Of a stretch of DNA of 64,000 nucleotides, positions 39,501 through 50,234 are shown in pieces (the stretch's first letter is position 1; each line of letters begins with the position of its first letter). Origin of the DNA: Archegozetes longisetosus (lineage: Eukaryota > Arthropoda > Arachnida > Sarcoptiformes > Trhypochthoniidae). Position numbers and translations under genes: made by a program. Below the pieces are notes generated by a model. That model searched no databases. It had not been told where the DNA came from and worked only from the letters and a program-made list of their open reading frames with translations. The stretch spans positions 4,698,573-4,762,572 of the forward strand of contig JAEMBT020000004.1 in the NCBI GenBank assembly GCA_018873245.2. Direction: 5' to 3'.

Positions 39501-39589
39501 TTGATTCTGAACCATTACTCATGCCTTGTTCATCGTTATCATCATCAACGCAAACATCCAACACATCAAAGCCATCAAAGATTCAGTGA
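30595..39589 (+). CDS. adhesion G protein-coupled receptor (latrophilin-like), 11 exons, about 1169 aa
   Basis: Plasma-membrane receptor. Exons: 30595-31671, 31730-32119, 32767-32967, 33058-33129, 33498-33639, 33815-33931, 34158-34392, 34511-35191, 38673-38739, 38831-39088, 39320-39589. Phases agree at every junction and all introns are GT-AG. Residues 1-428 form a Ser/Thr/Asn-rich stalk with over a dozen N-glycosylation sites. The HormR domain spans C429-C478, with W439, C452, C464 and W470. GAIN follows (about 490-745), then a GPS (C737, W747, C752, C764, C766). Seven helices lie near 795-820, 832-852, 866-893, 942-961, 981-1005, 1026-1047 (LLPFFAVNWFL) and 1053-1073. The tail is 89 residues. 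HormR-GAIN-7TM order resembles latrophilin/Cirl, but no lectin domain is seen. The ATG at 30595 gives no signal peptide. The frame is open upstream and TTTAG ends at 30562, so an earlier exon is likely. The adhesion class is sure; the subfamily is not. Confidence 0.88.
31741..31856 (+). repeat. coding tandem repeat in the receptor stalk
   Basis: Two related units recur, encoding TPTVTKT and TKTSLLITTT. The DNA shows repeated CGGTCACTAAGAC-type and ACTAATAACGACAACA blocks. Thr-rich and probably O-glycosylated, it lies between the N-glycosylated stalk and the HormR domain. It is a likely site of length variation. Confidence 0.85.
32120..32766 (+). other. 647-bp receptor intron
   Basis: Starts GTATGC and ends TTATGCAG, between the HormR exon and the first GAIN exon, phase 0. 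Nothing recognisable inside. Confidence 0.8.
35192..38672 (+). other. 3.5-kb receptor intron between TM4 and TM5
   Basis: Starts GTGAGT and ends CAATTAG, phase 2. By far the longest intron found in the gene. It holds the hairpin at 36152-36215 but no recognisable gene or transposase. Confidence 0.85.
36152..36215. repeat. 11-bp inverted repeat in the receptor intron
   Basis: GTGACATAAGT (36152-36162) and ACTTATGTCAC (36205-36215) are perfectly complementary across 42 bases. Related GTGACAT and ATGTCA strings lie in the loop. Confidence 0.6.
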
Positions 39590-40221
39590 ATACGGATTAG
39601 AAATATTTGGTTACATAAACTGACATTAATTTTGCATTATTTTGAAAAACAATTGAAATGTATAATAATTTTGAAAAAGACATAATTATTATTATCTCTG
39701 ATTATTAATACTCTTATTATTATTACTTTGATCGTAATCATAATGAGAAAATTATTTATTGAAAACGTTTGCTGTGCATTATTTAAAACACCATAACATA
39801 TGTATTTAATTAAAATCATGTCAAACATATATTCCTATCGCTTTATTTAAGTTTGTTTTAGAAAAGGTACGGCTCTGTGTCATTAATCATTAACTCGTAA
39901 TTATTTTTGCACTAAATTACTTTAACTGTTTTTCCCAAACTACAATGCAAATTGAATTAGACACCAGCGCATTTCTACAACATCGACCAATTATTTGCTT
40001 GAGTCTATCTTTACAATTTACGCTAAATATGTATTCTTTCCTACGCTCAATTGATGCAACAGTCATATATCATGTTAGGTCTAGTCAAACATGTGAACAG
40101 TTTCCACAGTTTGTTTACTTATTTCAACAACACTTCAATTCTGCAACTGAAAAGAGTCTTCATTAAATTTCAAAATTCTATACTAGATCAAAGCTGCAGA
40201 CCAAACAGTACAAACTAAAAT

Positions 40222-40227
40222 AATAAA
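40222..40227 (+). terminator. possible polyadenylation signal for the receptor
   Basis: AATAAA 633 bases after the stop codon; an ATTAAA variant lies closer, at 39809. Both hexamers are frequent by chance here. Confidence 0.2.
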
Positions 40228-40410
40228 TTTCAAATAATTAAAACTAAAATAATCAAAAATAGCTTTACATATCTCATTTCTAAGCACGTTTTGGTAATTA
40301 GATTTTCAATTTTCATTTCCAGTTATCTTTTGCTTAAGTAGAATTGAACTTGTTTTTCAAAAAGATAGAAATTCTACAATCAACTCATACACAATTCGTT
40401 ATTCAATTGC

Positions 40411-40458
40411 GTTCAACTCATACCAACAAAATAGCTTAATAACTATTTTGAGTTGAAC
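40411..40458. repeat. two-tier hairpin
   Basis: The outer stem GTTCAACTCA (40411-40420) pairs with TGAGTTGAAC (40449-40458). The inner AAAATAG and CTATTTT also pair. Function unknown. Confidence 0.6.
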
Positions 40459-40580
40459 ACTTATTTCTATTAGATCATTTAAGGGTCTGAGACTTGATGC
40501 CTCGTCTGAAAGTAAGTCTGAAACGTGAAACTCTTCAAGGAGTAATTAGTTAATTCATATGCTTCAACTCTATTAGGAAA

Positions 40581-40631
40581 TTCAGAATAAACTTAAATTC
40601 AGAATAAACTTGAATTCTTAATAAACTTAAA
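40581..40631. repeat. 17-bp tandem repeat, 3 copies
   Basis: The unit TTCAGAATAAACTTAAA is repeated with few changes. Confidence 0.85.
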
Positions 40632-41620
40632 TTCTGAGTTCTAAGAATAAACAAAATGAGACACAATAGAATGAAAAGAAAAATAAATTAAATGATAGCA
40701 AACTGAAGTAGTTATTATTAAAGAGGTATTCATATAATTGATTACGGGATTGTGGATAAACTAGAATGTGTGCCTTAAATATAAGCTTTATTTGAAATCG
40801 ATTCTTATTTCCATAGTATAGAACATTCGTAAAAGTTTAATCATTAACTTATACTTGGATTAATTCTCATCTGAACAACTTATACCAGTATTTTAGGTTC
40901 TTTTCACTCCAATTTATGGTAATAACTTATTTTAATAAACTGCAACTCCATTTTGGGAAAACTGTTCCAAAAGTAATCCACCAAACAGTTGTTCTGCAAC
41001 AAAGGCGAGGAAATAATGCTCCAAACGATCCTTAAGTCTTAGTATTGATTTTGAAAGTTTGCAGTTTTTCATTTTTTCTAAGTCTTCATTATAAATGAGA
41101 ATATTTCCCCAAACTTCCCAAACAATATTCCAAAGAATATTAATCCAAAGTAATACATTAAAAAAGTTCAAAATAAGAAAAAGCAATTTTTCAATTTTTT
41201 GATCACAAAAGAAATGACTCAAAGCTATCGTATACTTCCAATACTCCTTTTTTCATATTTGGTGATAATTTTCATCATCAAATCAAAATATTCCGATAGA
41301 AAGCAATCGAGTAAAAATTTCAGTCTAACGTATTCTCTACAACAATTTCGATCGTTTCATACAATTGTTTTCTATTGTTTTCATACGAATAACTGACTAT
41401 AAACAGTTTTGACACTATACCTAAAACATGTTTGAATTGGTAGCATATAATTAATGTTGAAGTGAACCGAATATATATTCAGTGTTCAAATTGACAAAAT
41501 CGTTTTGTTATTGAGTTGAATCTGTGAATTGATGTAATGGCAACTTTACTTATTATAATACTCTCCATATTATTATCAGATATTTGGCATCTCTTCAATA
41601 TAAACTCCAATATAAACTTA

Positions 41621-41740
41621 TACAGTGAAGTCTCTATAAAGCTAAGCTTAGTAATAAAGAAGTATACTTGTGAGTATACTTCTGGGTATACTTCTGGGTA
41701 TACTTCGTCTTAGTCTTAGTCTTATCGAGGCTTTACTGTA
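41621..41740. mobile_element. mariner/pogo-like MITE with internal tandem repeats
   Basis: 120 bp. The left end is TACAGTGAAGTCTCTATAAA. The right end in reverse is TACAGTAAAGCCTCGATAAG. TA borders and the CAGTRAARYCT start match the elements at 8236 and 57765, but the rest of the terminal repeat differs, so it is a separate subfamily. The interior is made of a 12-bp TATACTTCTGGG repeat and a 6-bp TCTTAG repeat. Confidence 0.7.
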
Positions 41741-43984
41741 ATAGAAAAGCGGTGAAGAAAAAGAAGGCAGAACAGTGTGTCGTTTCACTGCTCTGATTGA
41801 TTGCAAATGGAAATGAATTTTGATGCTAGAAATGAAACAACTCAATCGTCTTCTGCTCAAAGCTCGTGAAAAATTATATTCTCACTCTACTTCACTTAAG
41901 CTTTTATGCAAAACAATGCCTTAAGGTTTTATACCTAAAACTTAATTTCATTATAAATCAAAGTCTTTCTTCTTTTATAAACCTTTGATTAACAGCTCAC
42001 ATGAAAGACAATATTTTCGACTATATTAAAATGACAACAACCAACTTATTACATATTGTGTTATATCCACTGGACAGTCTATTTCCATCACTTGAACACC
42101 GCTTTTTAGCATTAACTCACACATTATCTGATGCTTTGGAAAAAAACGTGCAAATCAAATTACAAACGCACTCAATCGATGGCTCGATTCTTCACAAGAG
42201 TTTACTCCTTTTATAATAGTAATAGCTTTGCTAGTGTTAGGAAAGTAAAAAAGAGTTCATTTTGTTTTCATAACCATTGATTACACATGAGTAGTGTATA
42301 TATGATATAAGTTTTGTTCTATTCTCGATCCACTCAAACACCATTGCATGAAAACACAAGTGCCACACAAAACGAGCAATACATCCACTCTATTTCATTA
42401 TTGATTAATCAATTTTTGATAAAAAATTAAAACCATTCCCAACAAATAGCTTCTAACTAGAACATCTATCGTTCAAAACTTAACTATGAAAAAGTATCGT
42501 TCCGAATTGGGAGCAGTTTGAAACAAAGTTAGGGTGTTTTAGAAACAAATTAGTTATTGATCAAAAATGCATTAGTTTGAATGGCAAAGTGTAAAGAAAT
42601 AATCAATATGTTAGAAGAGATTAATTCGAGCATTCTAATTTACAAGTATTCCAGTTCTGTATTGTATTGACAAAATCTGGAATACTATTTCAAAGTGATA
42701 TACATTTGTACCAAATCAGTCTTGTATTGTTGACTTTAGACCTTATTCTAAGAAGATCTCAAGAGGACTCATTCAACATGAAAGCAAGGATAAGGCACTG
42801 CACTAGAGAAGCTGAAACATCCGGCAACAGATACAAATAGATTTCTTTATGAAGTAGAAAGATTCCGAGGATTCAATCAAAATAAAAATAGCTCTTATCT
42901 AAATTTTAAAAATTTAGACAGAATTGCCGAAAATAAATATTTAATCGTTAGAATTACTCAGATATATCCAAAACTGCATTTTCTCCTTTATAGAAAAGTA
43001 CTTTGAAAACCTTTTTAACTTATTTTCTAATCAAGAATAGAAATACAAATAGAAATATTGTAAAGTAAAATACAATTTGATTAATTGAGATACAAATCTT
43101 ATGACTAGCAATTGAGTGGTAGCTTAGAAAAGTTAGTCTGATTCTATCGATCACCAGAATAAACGAAAGTAATGTAAATAGAGAACATTATACGGACTCA
43201 ATCCAATGAGAACAAAAGCACATCCTTTGAACTTTATTACATTAGATCATGTTTGAAATTAAGCAGTACTAAAGTCTGGCTTAATCTAGTTTCGTCTAGC
43301 GATTCAGCGAATTCAGGTAAAATTAATATTCTCTCTGCTTATTCTAATTCTTAGTGTTCTGAAATCCCTCATTCGCTCAAATGCTGTCATGTTGAGCAAA
43401 TTTGGTTACTTCAAAACTTCTATGTTGACTAGAATTGATGAAAAAAGTTCGATTCTATAAAAAGGCATCAGATCCCATAATGATCTACTATAAATAGAAA
43501 TGCAGAGATACAATCGATAAAACAACAATCCTGGACAGCGACCAGAAAAACATAGTTACCATGCCAGCCTCTTTGAGATGTTGATCAATTTGTTGGTAAA
43601 TTTGATTTGTAATTTGGTTTTGTGTAGATAATGAGTATGAAAGAAGTGTATTGACATAAGATATATAGTGGTAAAAGGGGAAGAGTCCTGTGAAAACTCA
43701 ATAATTGTGGTTGCTCTGGCGGGTTATTAACTTATTTGGTGTGCAAACAATAGCATAATAGTAGAACAAACATCCATTTGAATAATATCTTCTAGTTTTG
43801 TCTTATGCGGTCATTTGCACTTACTTATCATAGCAAATAGTGTTTGATTCTCTAATTCAACAAAGGATAAGAATGTGAAGTTGGGCAAGAATTAGCTGAT
43901 AAGAGTTATTATGTTAAGGGAGACGTGATGTAATGAATAATTTGATGGGACTCTTGTTTGTTATTCAGTTAGATATTCGTTGGA

Positions 43985-44008
43985 CTATAAGGCTATAAGG
44001 CTATAAGG
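43985..44008. repeat. 8-bp tandem repeat, 3 copies
   Basis: CTATAAGG repeated three times, followed by CTA. Confidence 0.9.
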
Positions 44009-44014
44009 CTAATG

Positions 44015-44152
44015 TCATAAAACATGCACATGTACCTCATGTAATATGTCATCAGTGTCTTCATCTCTTGACAGCATTGCTGCTGCATCGATGCTATCCT
44101 GCCATTCATGACTTTGTATCTCGAGCAGACCCTCAATACTGTTACTGGAGCT
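44015..44152 (-). other. candidate exon, acidic 45-residue frame
   Basis: Read on the minus strand, a TAG acceptor-like end at 44154-44153 opens a frame SSSNSIEGLLEIQSHEW..., continuing with DSIDAAAMLSRDEDTDD and ending LHEVHVHVL and a stop. A GTACAT donor-like site after LHE would instead end the exon at 44036. The Asp/Glu/Ala-rich composition and higher GC are unlike the surrounding AT-rich noise. I recognise no family and the exon partners are uncertain. Confidence 0.25.
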
Positions 44153-44810
44153 CTAGCATCAATTTGATTGATGATAATTCACTTTCTGTTCTATACATTA
44201 CATAATATAATATAATAGAGAATATAGTTATGAAACTAAAATGCTTGGCTCGCTATTTACTCCATTGTTCTGATGTTTCTCACTATTTCGCCTTATCTTA
44301 ATTTGGATACCTTTCTGTTCCGCATCAAAATTAATACTATTTGTTTAACTTAATGTTTTACGCATCAGCCAATTGTCTAATAATTATGAATAACATTAGT
44401 TATATATTTCAATTGAGACAATTTATTTCATATCTCATCAATTTATAATTCATTCACAACCGATGAGTGAGAATATATTTGATTTTGAGATAAGACATGA
44501 CTTTTATGTCTAACCGTTATTCCGGTCTTAAGGAATACATTTAGCCTGTGGTGTAATAGTCTATTTATAACTTATGAGATAATCACAAAATATTCTAATG
44601 CTTAGTTTGCAGCTAACTTTCTTACAGGAGCAAAAATACTCAGCAAAACTGTTGTATCCCTTCTACTGGAAAATTGAAATGACACCATAGACGCGCACAG
44701 AGCAAACATTGCCGAGGGAAGATTATAGTTGAAGAATAAATTAATCTTTTCTGCTATTCAACTCTTGTTTGTATAGATGCTATCATACATTTGCCTACCG
44801 ACCTATACTA

Positions 44811-44878
44811 GATGATATTCCTATCTAGATAATATTCCTATCTAAATAATGTTCTTATCTAAATAATATTCTTATCTA
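44811..44878. repeat. 17-bp minisatellite, 4 copies
   Basis: The unit GATAATATTCCTATCTA is repeated four times with one to three changes per copy. Confidence 0.9.
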
Positions 44879-45606
44879 TATCGAACTACTCTCACAATAT
44901 CGCTATCTATCTCTAAATATAGACCTCTTACCATAATCTTTGCTTTTCTTTACCGCTTCTACAACTTGTTTATTGATTTTTTAAATCTCCTTTATTTTCT
45001 TTCTCTATTACCCAATACTTCCAAATATATTACTTATTATTTATTAGTCTCTATGAAAACATTGTTTAAAATTTAAAAATATTTAGATTTATAGATGGAG
45101 TGTAACAATTTTTCAAGTTTCAATAGAAGTGGTTTTGCCATTAGATCAAAATTGAAAATCTAACTTTCCTCAAGCAGTTTCATATCTAACCATTCTATAA
45201 AGATTCAATCTAGTCATTCAACTTATCTCAAAGGGAGTCACTTAAGATGTAAATATTTCGCAGCGCTTTCACGCATATTATATTTTGAAAAATAATTCCC
45301 TATTTAATACTTTCTAAAAATATAAGTTGTAATCTCGAAAGTATAAATGCAAACTTTGTCACTTCAAGTATGGAAAAGACGAATTAATGGATCAAATCAA
45401 TGGTTGATTATGCAATGTGTAAGTAGAAAGTTTATTTTCTACTCATAAGCTAATCAAATGTTTCTAAATCAGTCTCAGATCCTATTTTACTATCTTAGCT
45501 AACTTATAATAAATGTTTGCATTTGATATCGTTCATCAAAATAGAGTCCTATTGATTCCAGTTTTAATTAAATGAGTTCATAAAAAATCCCAAAAGGCTG
45601 TTCATC

Positions 45607-45762
45607 ATGTATGACTTATTGTCAATCTTATTATTGTTGGTTTGTTTGTCATATAGTTGTAGAGGGAATCCTAACAAAATAGTGAGTGCCTTTCACTACC
45701 TTAAGGACACTTTGCGACAAATCCCAAAGCAATACTATCGGCCTCTTAGACAACTAGTTTAA
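45607..45762 (+). other. candidate 51-aa secreted peptide ORF
   Basis: An ATG frame starts with a typical signal-peptide pattern (YDLLSILLLLVCLSYSC, then RGNPNK) and continues as a basic amphipathic stretch (DTLRQIPKQYYRPLRQLV) to TAA. A GTGAGT at 45681 could be a splice donor after NPNKI, in which case this is only a first exon. No Gly-Lys-Arg amidation site is seen, so assignment to a known neuropeptide family is not supported. ORFs this short are common by chance; only the ordered signal-like start supports it. Confidence 0.22.
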
Positions 45763-45852
45763 CAAACAATACTCTCTCACTGCTTTATCAAGTGAAATTA
45801 TTCTGTAAACTCGATTTTAAGTACTTAATTCAAATGTGACATTTCTATAAAA

Positions 45853-45884
45853 ATTAAGGCAAACTCACATTAAGGCAAACTCAC
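45853..45884. repeat. 16-bp direct repeat, 2 copies
   Basis: ATTAAGGCAAACTCAC occurs twice in tandem without change. Confidence 0.9.
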
Positions 45885-48109
45885 TCAAAAGTATATAATT
45901 ATAGAATAATCACTTTTACAACACTCAACTAACACAACTTCTCCTAAATTATTCTCATTAAGAAAATTATTTCACAATCAAATCAATCATGTATATTGTT
46001 TTTTGAAAAAATGTCTTCCATTTTATTAGATTATATTCATCTTTCGTTGATCAGTGATGCCAAAAATAGCGACTACTTTGCTTCTCAGTTTTCTCCAGTG
46101 GTTTTCAGTATTCTCTATATTATACTATAGATAATTGCATTCACTTGTTGTAAGTCTTTGTGAGGCACAGCAAAATATTTTATATGAGAAAAATTCAGTC
46201 ATCAGTAAGTAAACAAGGCATTTGCAATGGACTCAAGTAAAATAATTTAAAAACAAACTTGGGTTCAAGTGTATATACTAGACCTTATTGAAAAATAATG
46301 TGTCTAGTTGTTTCATGTGATCTGCTTATTTGGTATGTTTGGTTTAGCATAAGATCAAGTTAATTGCAAGAATGCTACCTGTAATGCAGTTTCTAATAAA
46401 GATAACATTTTATAGCACTCAACTCATAATAAAATTATATTTTTAGAGTAATGCATTTTTCTGCTCTCTCAGTTACTATCAGAATTAAGCTATTATTGGC
46501 ATTTTTGTGATGAGCGCTTTGATCAATCAAAAGTCAATTAGATTATTCATACTCCATAGTTTGAGAAGATATTGAGCATATTGAAAGCATCCGCTAATCA
46601 CATACTTATTCCTATAATGAAATAATGAAAAAGTGGTATTTCTGTTTGAAGAGGTAATATGAATTCCAACTAAATGTTGATTAATGGCTCTTTTTTCAAT
46701 TAACGTCAATAATGCGTTATTAAAGTATTAACTGGAAGAGCTAATAGGATTTGCTAACCAGACTTTATGTGACAGTCAAATCCATTTATAATCTACTAGT
46801 ACTTCAATACAACTAAACTTATATGAAAATATTTTCCTACAATTGTTGTTTCATTGTAAAACTTGACTCTATTTGTTGTAATTTGAAACATATCCTGTAG
46901 TCGTAACATTACTTTGATAATTTATTTTAATCCTTTTGCTAATTGACCTAATGCTACATTGTTTACAATGTTGGTCACTTCTAGTCGTTTTCGGTCTATT
47001 CTAGTCGTTTCTCTGATTGGTTAAATACATGACTTGTAAAATTGGTCAACAGCAAAGTCGATTTGATGGAATGGTGTGCAGCGAATCGTGATAAGAATGA
47101 AATATTTTTAAAGGGAGGCATAGTTGATGTTCTAAACTTATTGATATATATGCATCAATTCAATCAACAGTCGATTCCTTGGCTTTAAGGCATTGTGTTG
47201 CTGAGCTTTAAGTTTAGTCAACAATAAGCTATGTTTCGAGAGTTTCAACCAAAAACTTTATTGCCGTGGATTTTCGTAGAAATAATGCTTCAACAAAAAT
47301 AAATTTATTTCTACGTCTGAAGTATTGCACGGAATAAATATCGTGATCAGACGCTTTAGGTATTTTCCATCTCATGTAATCCATTTGGACTCTAAAATCA
47401 TTCTTAGGTACAAGTAAACAAAACACAAGTCCATTAGAGTATTGATTCAAATACAGCATACATAATGATTGCTTCGTTCAAAGATTCGTTCATAAAACTT
47501 CAAATTAGTTTCTAAATTCGAGACGTTTACAAAAAAAAACGATTGCAACTTTACAACTTAAGGATGAATTAATAATTTAAGATAAGATGATGGATGAGTT
47601 CATCAAAATTTATGAAAATTATTTCAAGTCAGACCATAATATAAGCGAATGTTCAACATCGCTGAATTACAACATCGCAATTATGACGTTAAAGATAGGG
47701 TATTAAATGAGGTATTGAAAGGCAAAATTGGCAAAAACATCATGTTCGGCAACTAGATCGTATAATATTACACACTTTCGGCTTTCGAGAAGATAGAAGT
47801 TGCCAAATTTTGAAACATAAAACTAAGATAATTGCTCTAGCTATAATTGAAACTGAATCACTAGTAAGTATTTCATGACAATGCTGTACATAAGTTAAGG
47901 TTAAATCCAAATATTCCTGTAGTTTTCATTATAATAAGGCTCATTGTTTTCTATTAGCAATTATCGCAATACTCAGAATATAAATATATCCACTTTGACC
48001 ACTTATCAAATCATTCTACTTACATCAAGTTACGGGTGAAAAGAGCATTCAGTTATTGATTCTGTTTCTATGAATCAAACCTAAAGATCATCTCAATATT
48101 TGATTGAGT

Positions 48110-48168
48110 GAGTGCTATAAAGTTCTATCTTTCTAATTGAAATAACATAGATAGCACTTTGTAGGACT
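48110..48168. repeat. dispersed fold-back element, copy B
   Basis: AGTGCTATAAAGTTCTATCT (48111-48130) pairs with AGATAGCACTTTGTAGGACT (48149-48168) at 17 of 20 positions. The loop has AATTGAAATAA, matching AATTGGAACAA in copy A at 25608-25667. Confidence 0.7.
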
Positions 48169-50050
48169 CTAAAGACGATAGTATAACTTGGGCGTGAACA
48201 AAGTTGATTATTGAGATAAGCTTCAAATTTTGATATTTATATTATTTTGTACTCAACTTTTCTAGTGGTTGTCACTGAAAGTTATGTTAACTTAATAAGC
48301 AAAAGTAAATTAATTTGAAACCTAATTATTAAGTCTAATTCAAGATGATCGTAAGTTTGATTGTAGATAAGAGAGCACTAAAGGGCACTAAAATTAGATG
48401 GAAATAATTGCTCAAAAGTGTAATTTTACTTCAGAAATTCTAATTCGTCCGTTAATGTCGAGAGATTAGATTTAATCGAAATGAGCACTACTCTTCCAAT
48501 TAAATAATTAGCTGGCTAATAAGAGCTCCAGAAGTCTATGAGTTGCACCCTATCTGGCACGTGACAAACTGAAATTGCTTGCAAACATAGCCAGAATTAT
48601 TTTCCCAGACTGGCAATTTAGAAGCTCCTAATTATCGCTCTTTAATTAATCAACACTAATATGTCCTGCGAGTAGACTATTATATGGCAACAGTTCTAGT
48701 CATAAATTTTGTTCGGTTTATTTTTGATTAACATCCCAAACATGCTTCATTTAAGTACTTATACTCTTGAGAATCAATCTCGTGTTTGCATTATGTAAAC
48801 ATAGAATTAATCTAAACTTAGATCTCACCTGAATATGACATAACCCTTTCTTTTCTAGTAAAATAGTTTAAGAACCATGCCTTACTAGGCTTGATATTCA
48901 GCTCGCCAATCTCTACCTTTATGGTAACACTTTTCACCAACAGAACTTAGGTCATTCATGTTCAACGATAAAGTCCACCAACGTCTCAAAAGTTTCGAGT
49001 ACTTATTGGTTTAATGAATTAGTCTTAGTAGTTTTCTAGAGAAAGGTCATAACTGAAATGAAAAGCACTTCAAACTGCATTTCATTGCAGTCATTTACAG
49101 TTTGTAATCTCTCTTTCTATCAATATAATACATGGAAGATCTCCATTGAAGTTAATGCTTGAATCCACTAATTGAACAATAATTATCCGAAACTTCGGAG
49201 GCATTGGAAGATTTCCAGATTGAAGACCGTTCCTGAAAATTGTTACCATATTCTGATATCGATATTTGACTTGAAGAACAATCTTCGTTGGTATCTATAA
49301 AAGAGATACGTAAATGTTTCAAGGTCTTTCTAAAAATAAAAACATGCCTTAAAAACAAAGTAATACTAATCCTTGTAGTTCAAGAACAGAACTAGTCATT
49401 ATTTTCTTAAATCTTTGAATAATAACTTATAATAGGAATTTTGCGGAATCTCTTCAAAGTGAAACAATTGAACTATTCGTGGATTATCATGAAAAAGAAG
49501 GAAGAAATAGATGAGAATACGGCTATAAAAAAATTAATTGTTTTATCATTTAGAGAAAACAAGATGACTTATGCCAAGAATCTGTCAAAATATTTATATT
49601 TCAAGATATCATTAAAATTTATGAGCAGATTCTAAAAAATTATTCCAAATAAATGACCTTATCCTCGAGTTAAAGTGGTTACAGACCTAATTTGTCATGT
49701 CTTTGCTTATAACAAGAATCAGTGACTCATGTTTTGGAACAAATAAATCTTAGCTTTAGTGATTCCATGCCTAAAATCCGTGTGACTTTAGCGCAACCAA
49801 ACGTTGACGTTGATATGAAAAGAAAATTATTCATTAATTTTCATTGTATTCTTTATGTACTGTATATACGCTTATGTCAATCTTCAATAAGTCTTATCTA
49901 AAAAACAAAATATATCCCACAAAATTAATAATTCCTTTAGTATACAATCTTAATTAGAAGATTACACTTCTCTTATTTTCAAAAGAAAATCTCTATAAAT
50001 ATTTAAGGAATGCATGAAATTTTGATATCTATATACAAGTACTGTCACAG

Positions 50051-50234
50051 TACAGACGGGGTAATAGGAGTGTGTTTCAACTTGTTAGTAATAACTCATA
50101 TGAATGCACGTCCTAAGTATGAAAAGCCTTGTCATTTTCCGAATTTTCACTTCATACTTTAGACACGCACTCTTCACGCACTCTTACTAGTCATTACTTG
50201 TAAGTTGAAACAGACTCTCATTACTGCTTCTGTA
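50051..50234. mobile_element. MITE with long terminal inverted repeats
   Basis: 184 bp, almost wholly palindromic. The left arm runs to about 50123 and the right arm from about 50151. The left end TACAGACGGGGTAATAGGAG and the reversed right end TACAGAAGCAGTAATGAGAG share a TGTTTCAACTT block and a GTATGAA block. TA borders and the CAG start fit the mariner order, but the terminal sequence differs from the other elements here. No ORF. Confidence 0.7.

Larger units (their letters stand above)
39590..41620. other. receptor 3' flank and spacer
   Basis: Probable 3' untranslated region followed by AT-rich spacer. It has an ATTAAA at 39809-39814 and an AATAAA at 40222-40227 as possible polyadenylation signals, plus a 17-bp repeat and a cruciform-like hairpin near 40.4-40.6 kb. 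The 96-codon minus ORF at 40932-41222 is hydrophobic, unrecognised and of chance length. Confidence 0.45.
41741..50050. other. gene-poor stretch
   Basis: No confident gene. It holds three low-confidence coding-like segments near 43.6-44.8 kb, a possible secreted peptide at 45607, short tandem repeats at 43985, 44811 and 45853, and fold-back copy B at 48110. ORFs at 42001 (+), 47229 (-) and 49152 (-) are 68-76 codons long and unrecognised. Confidence 0.45.
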
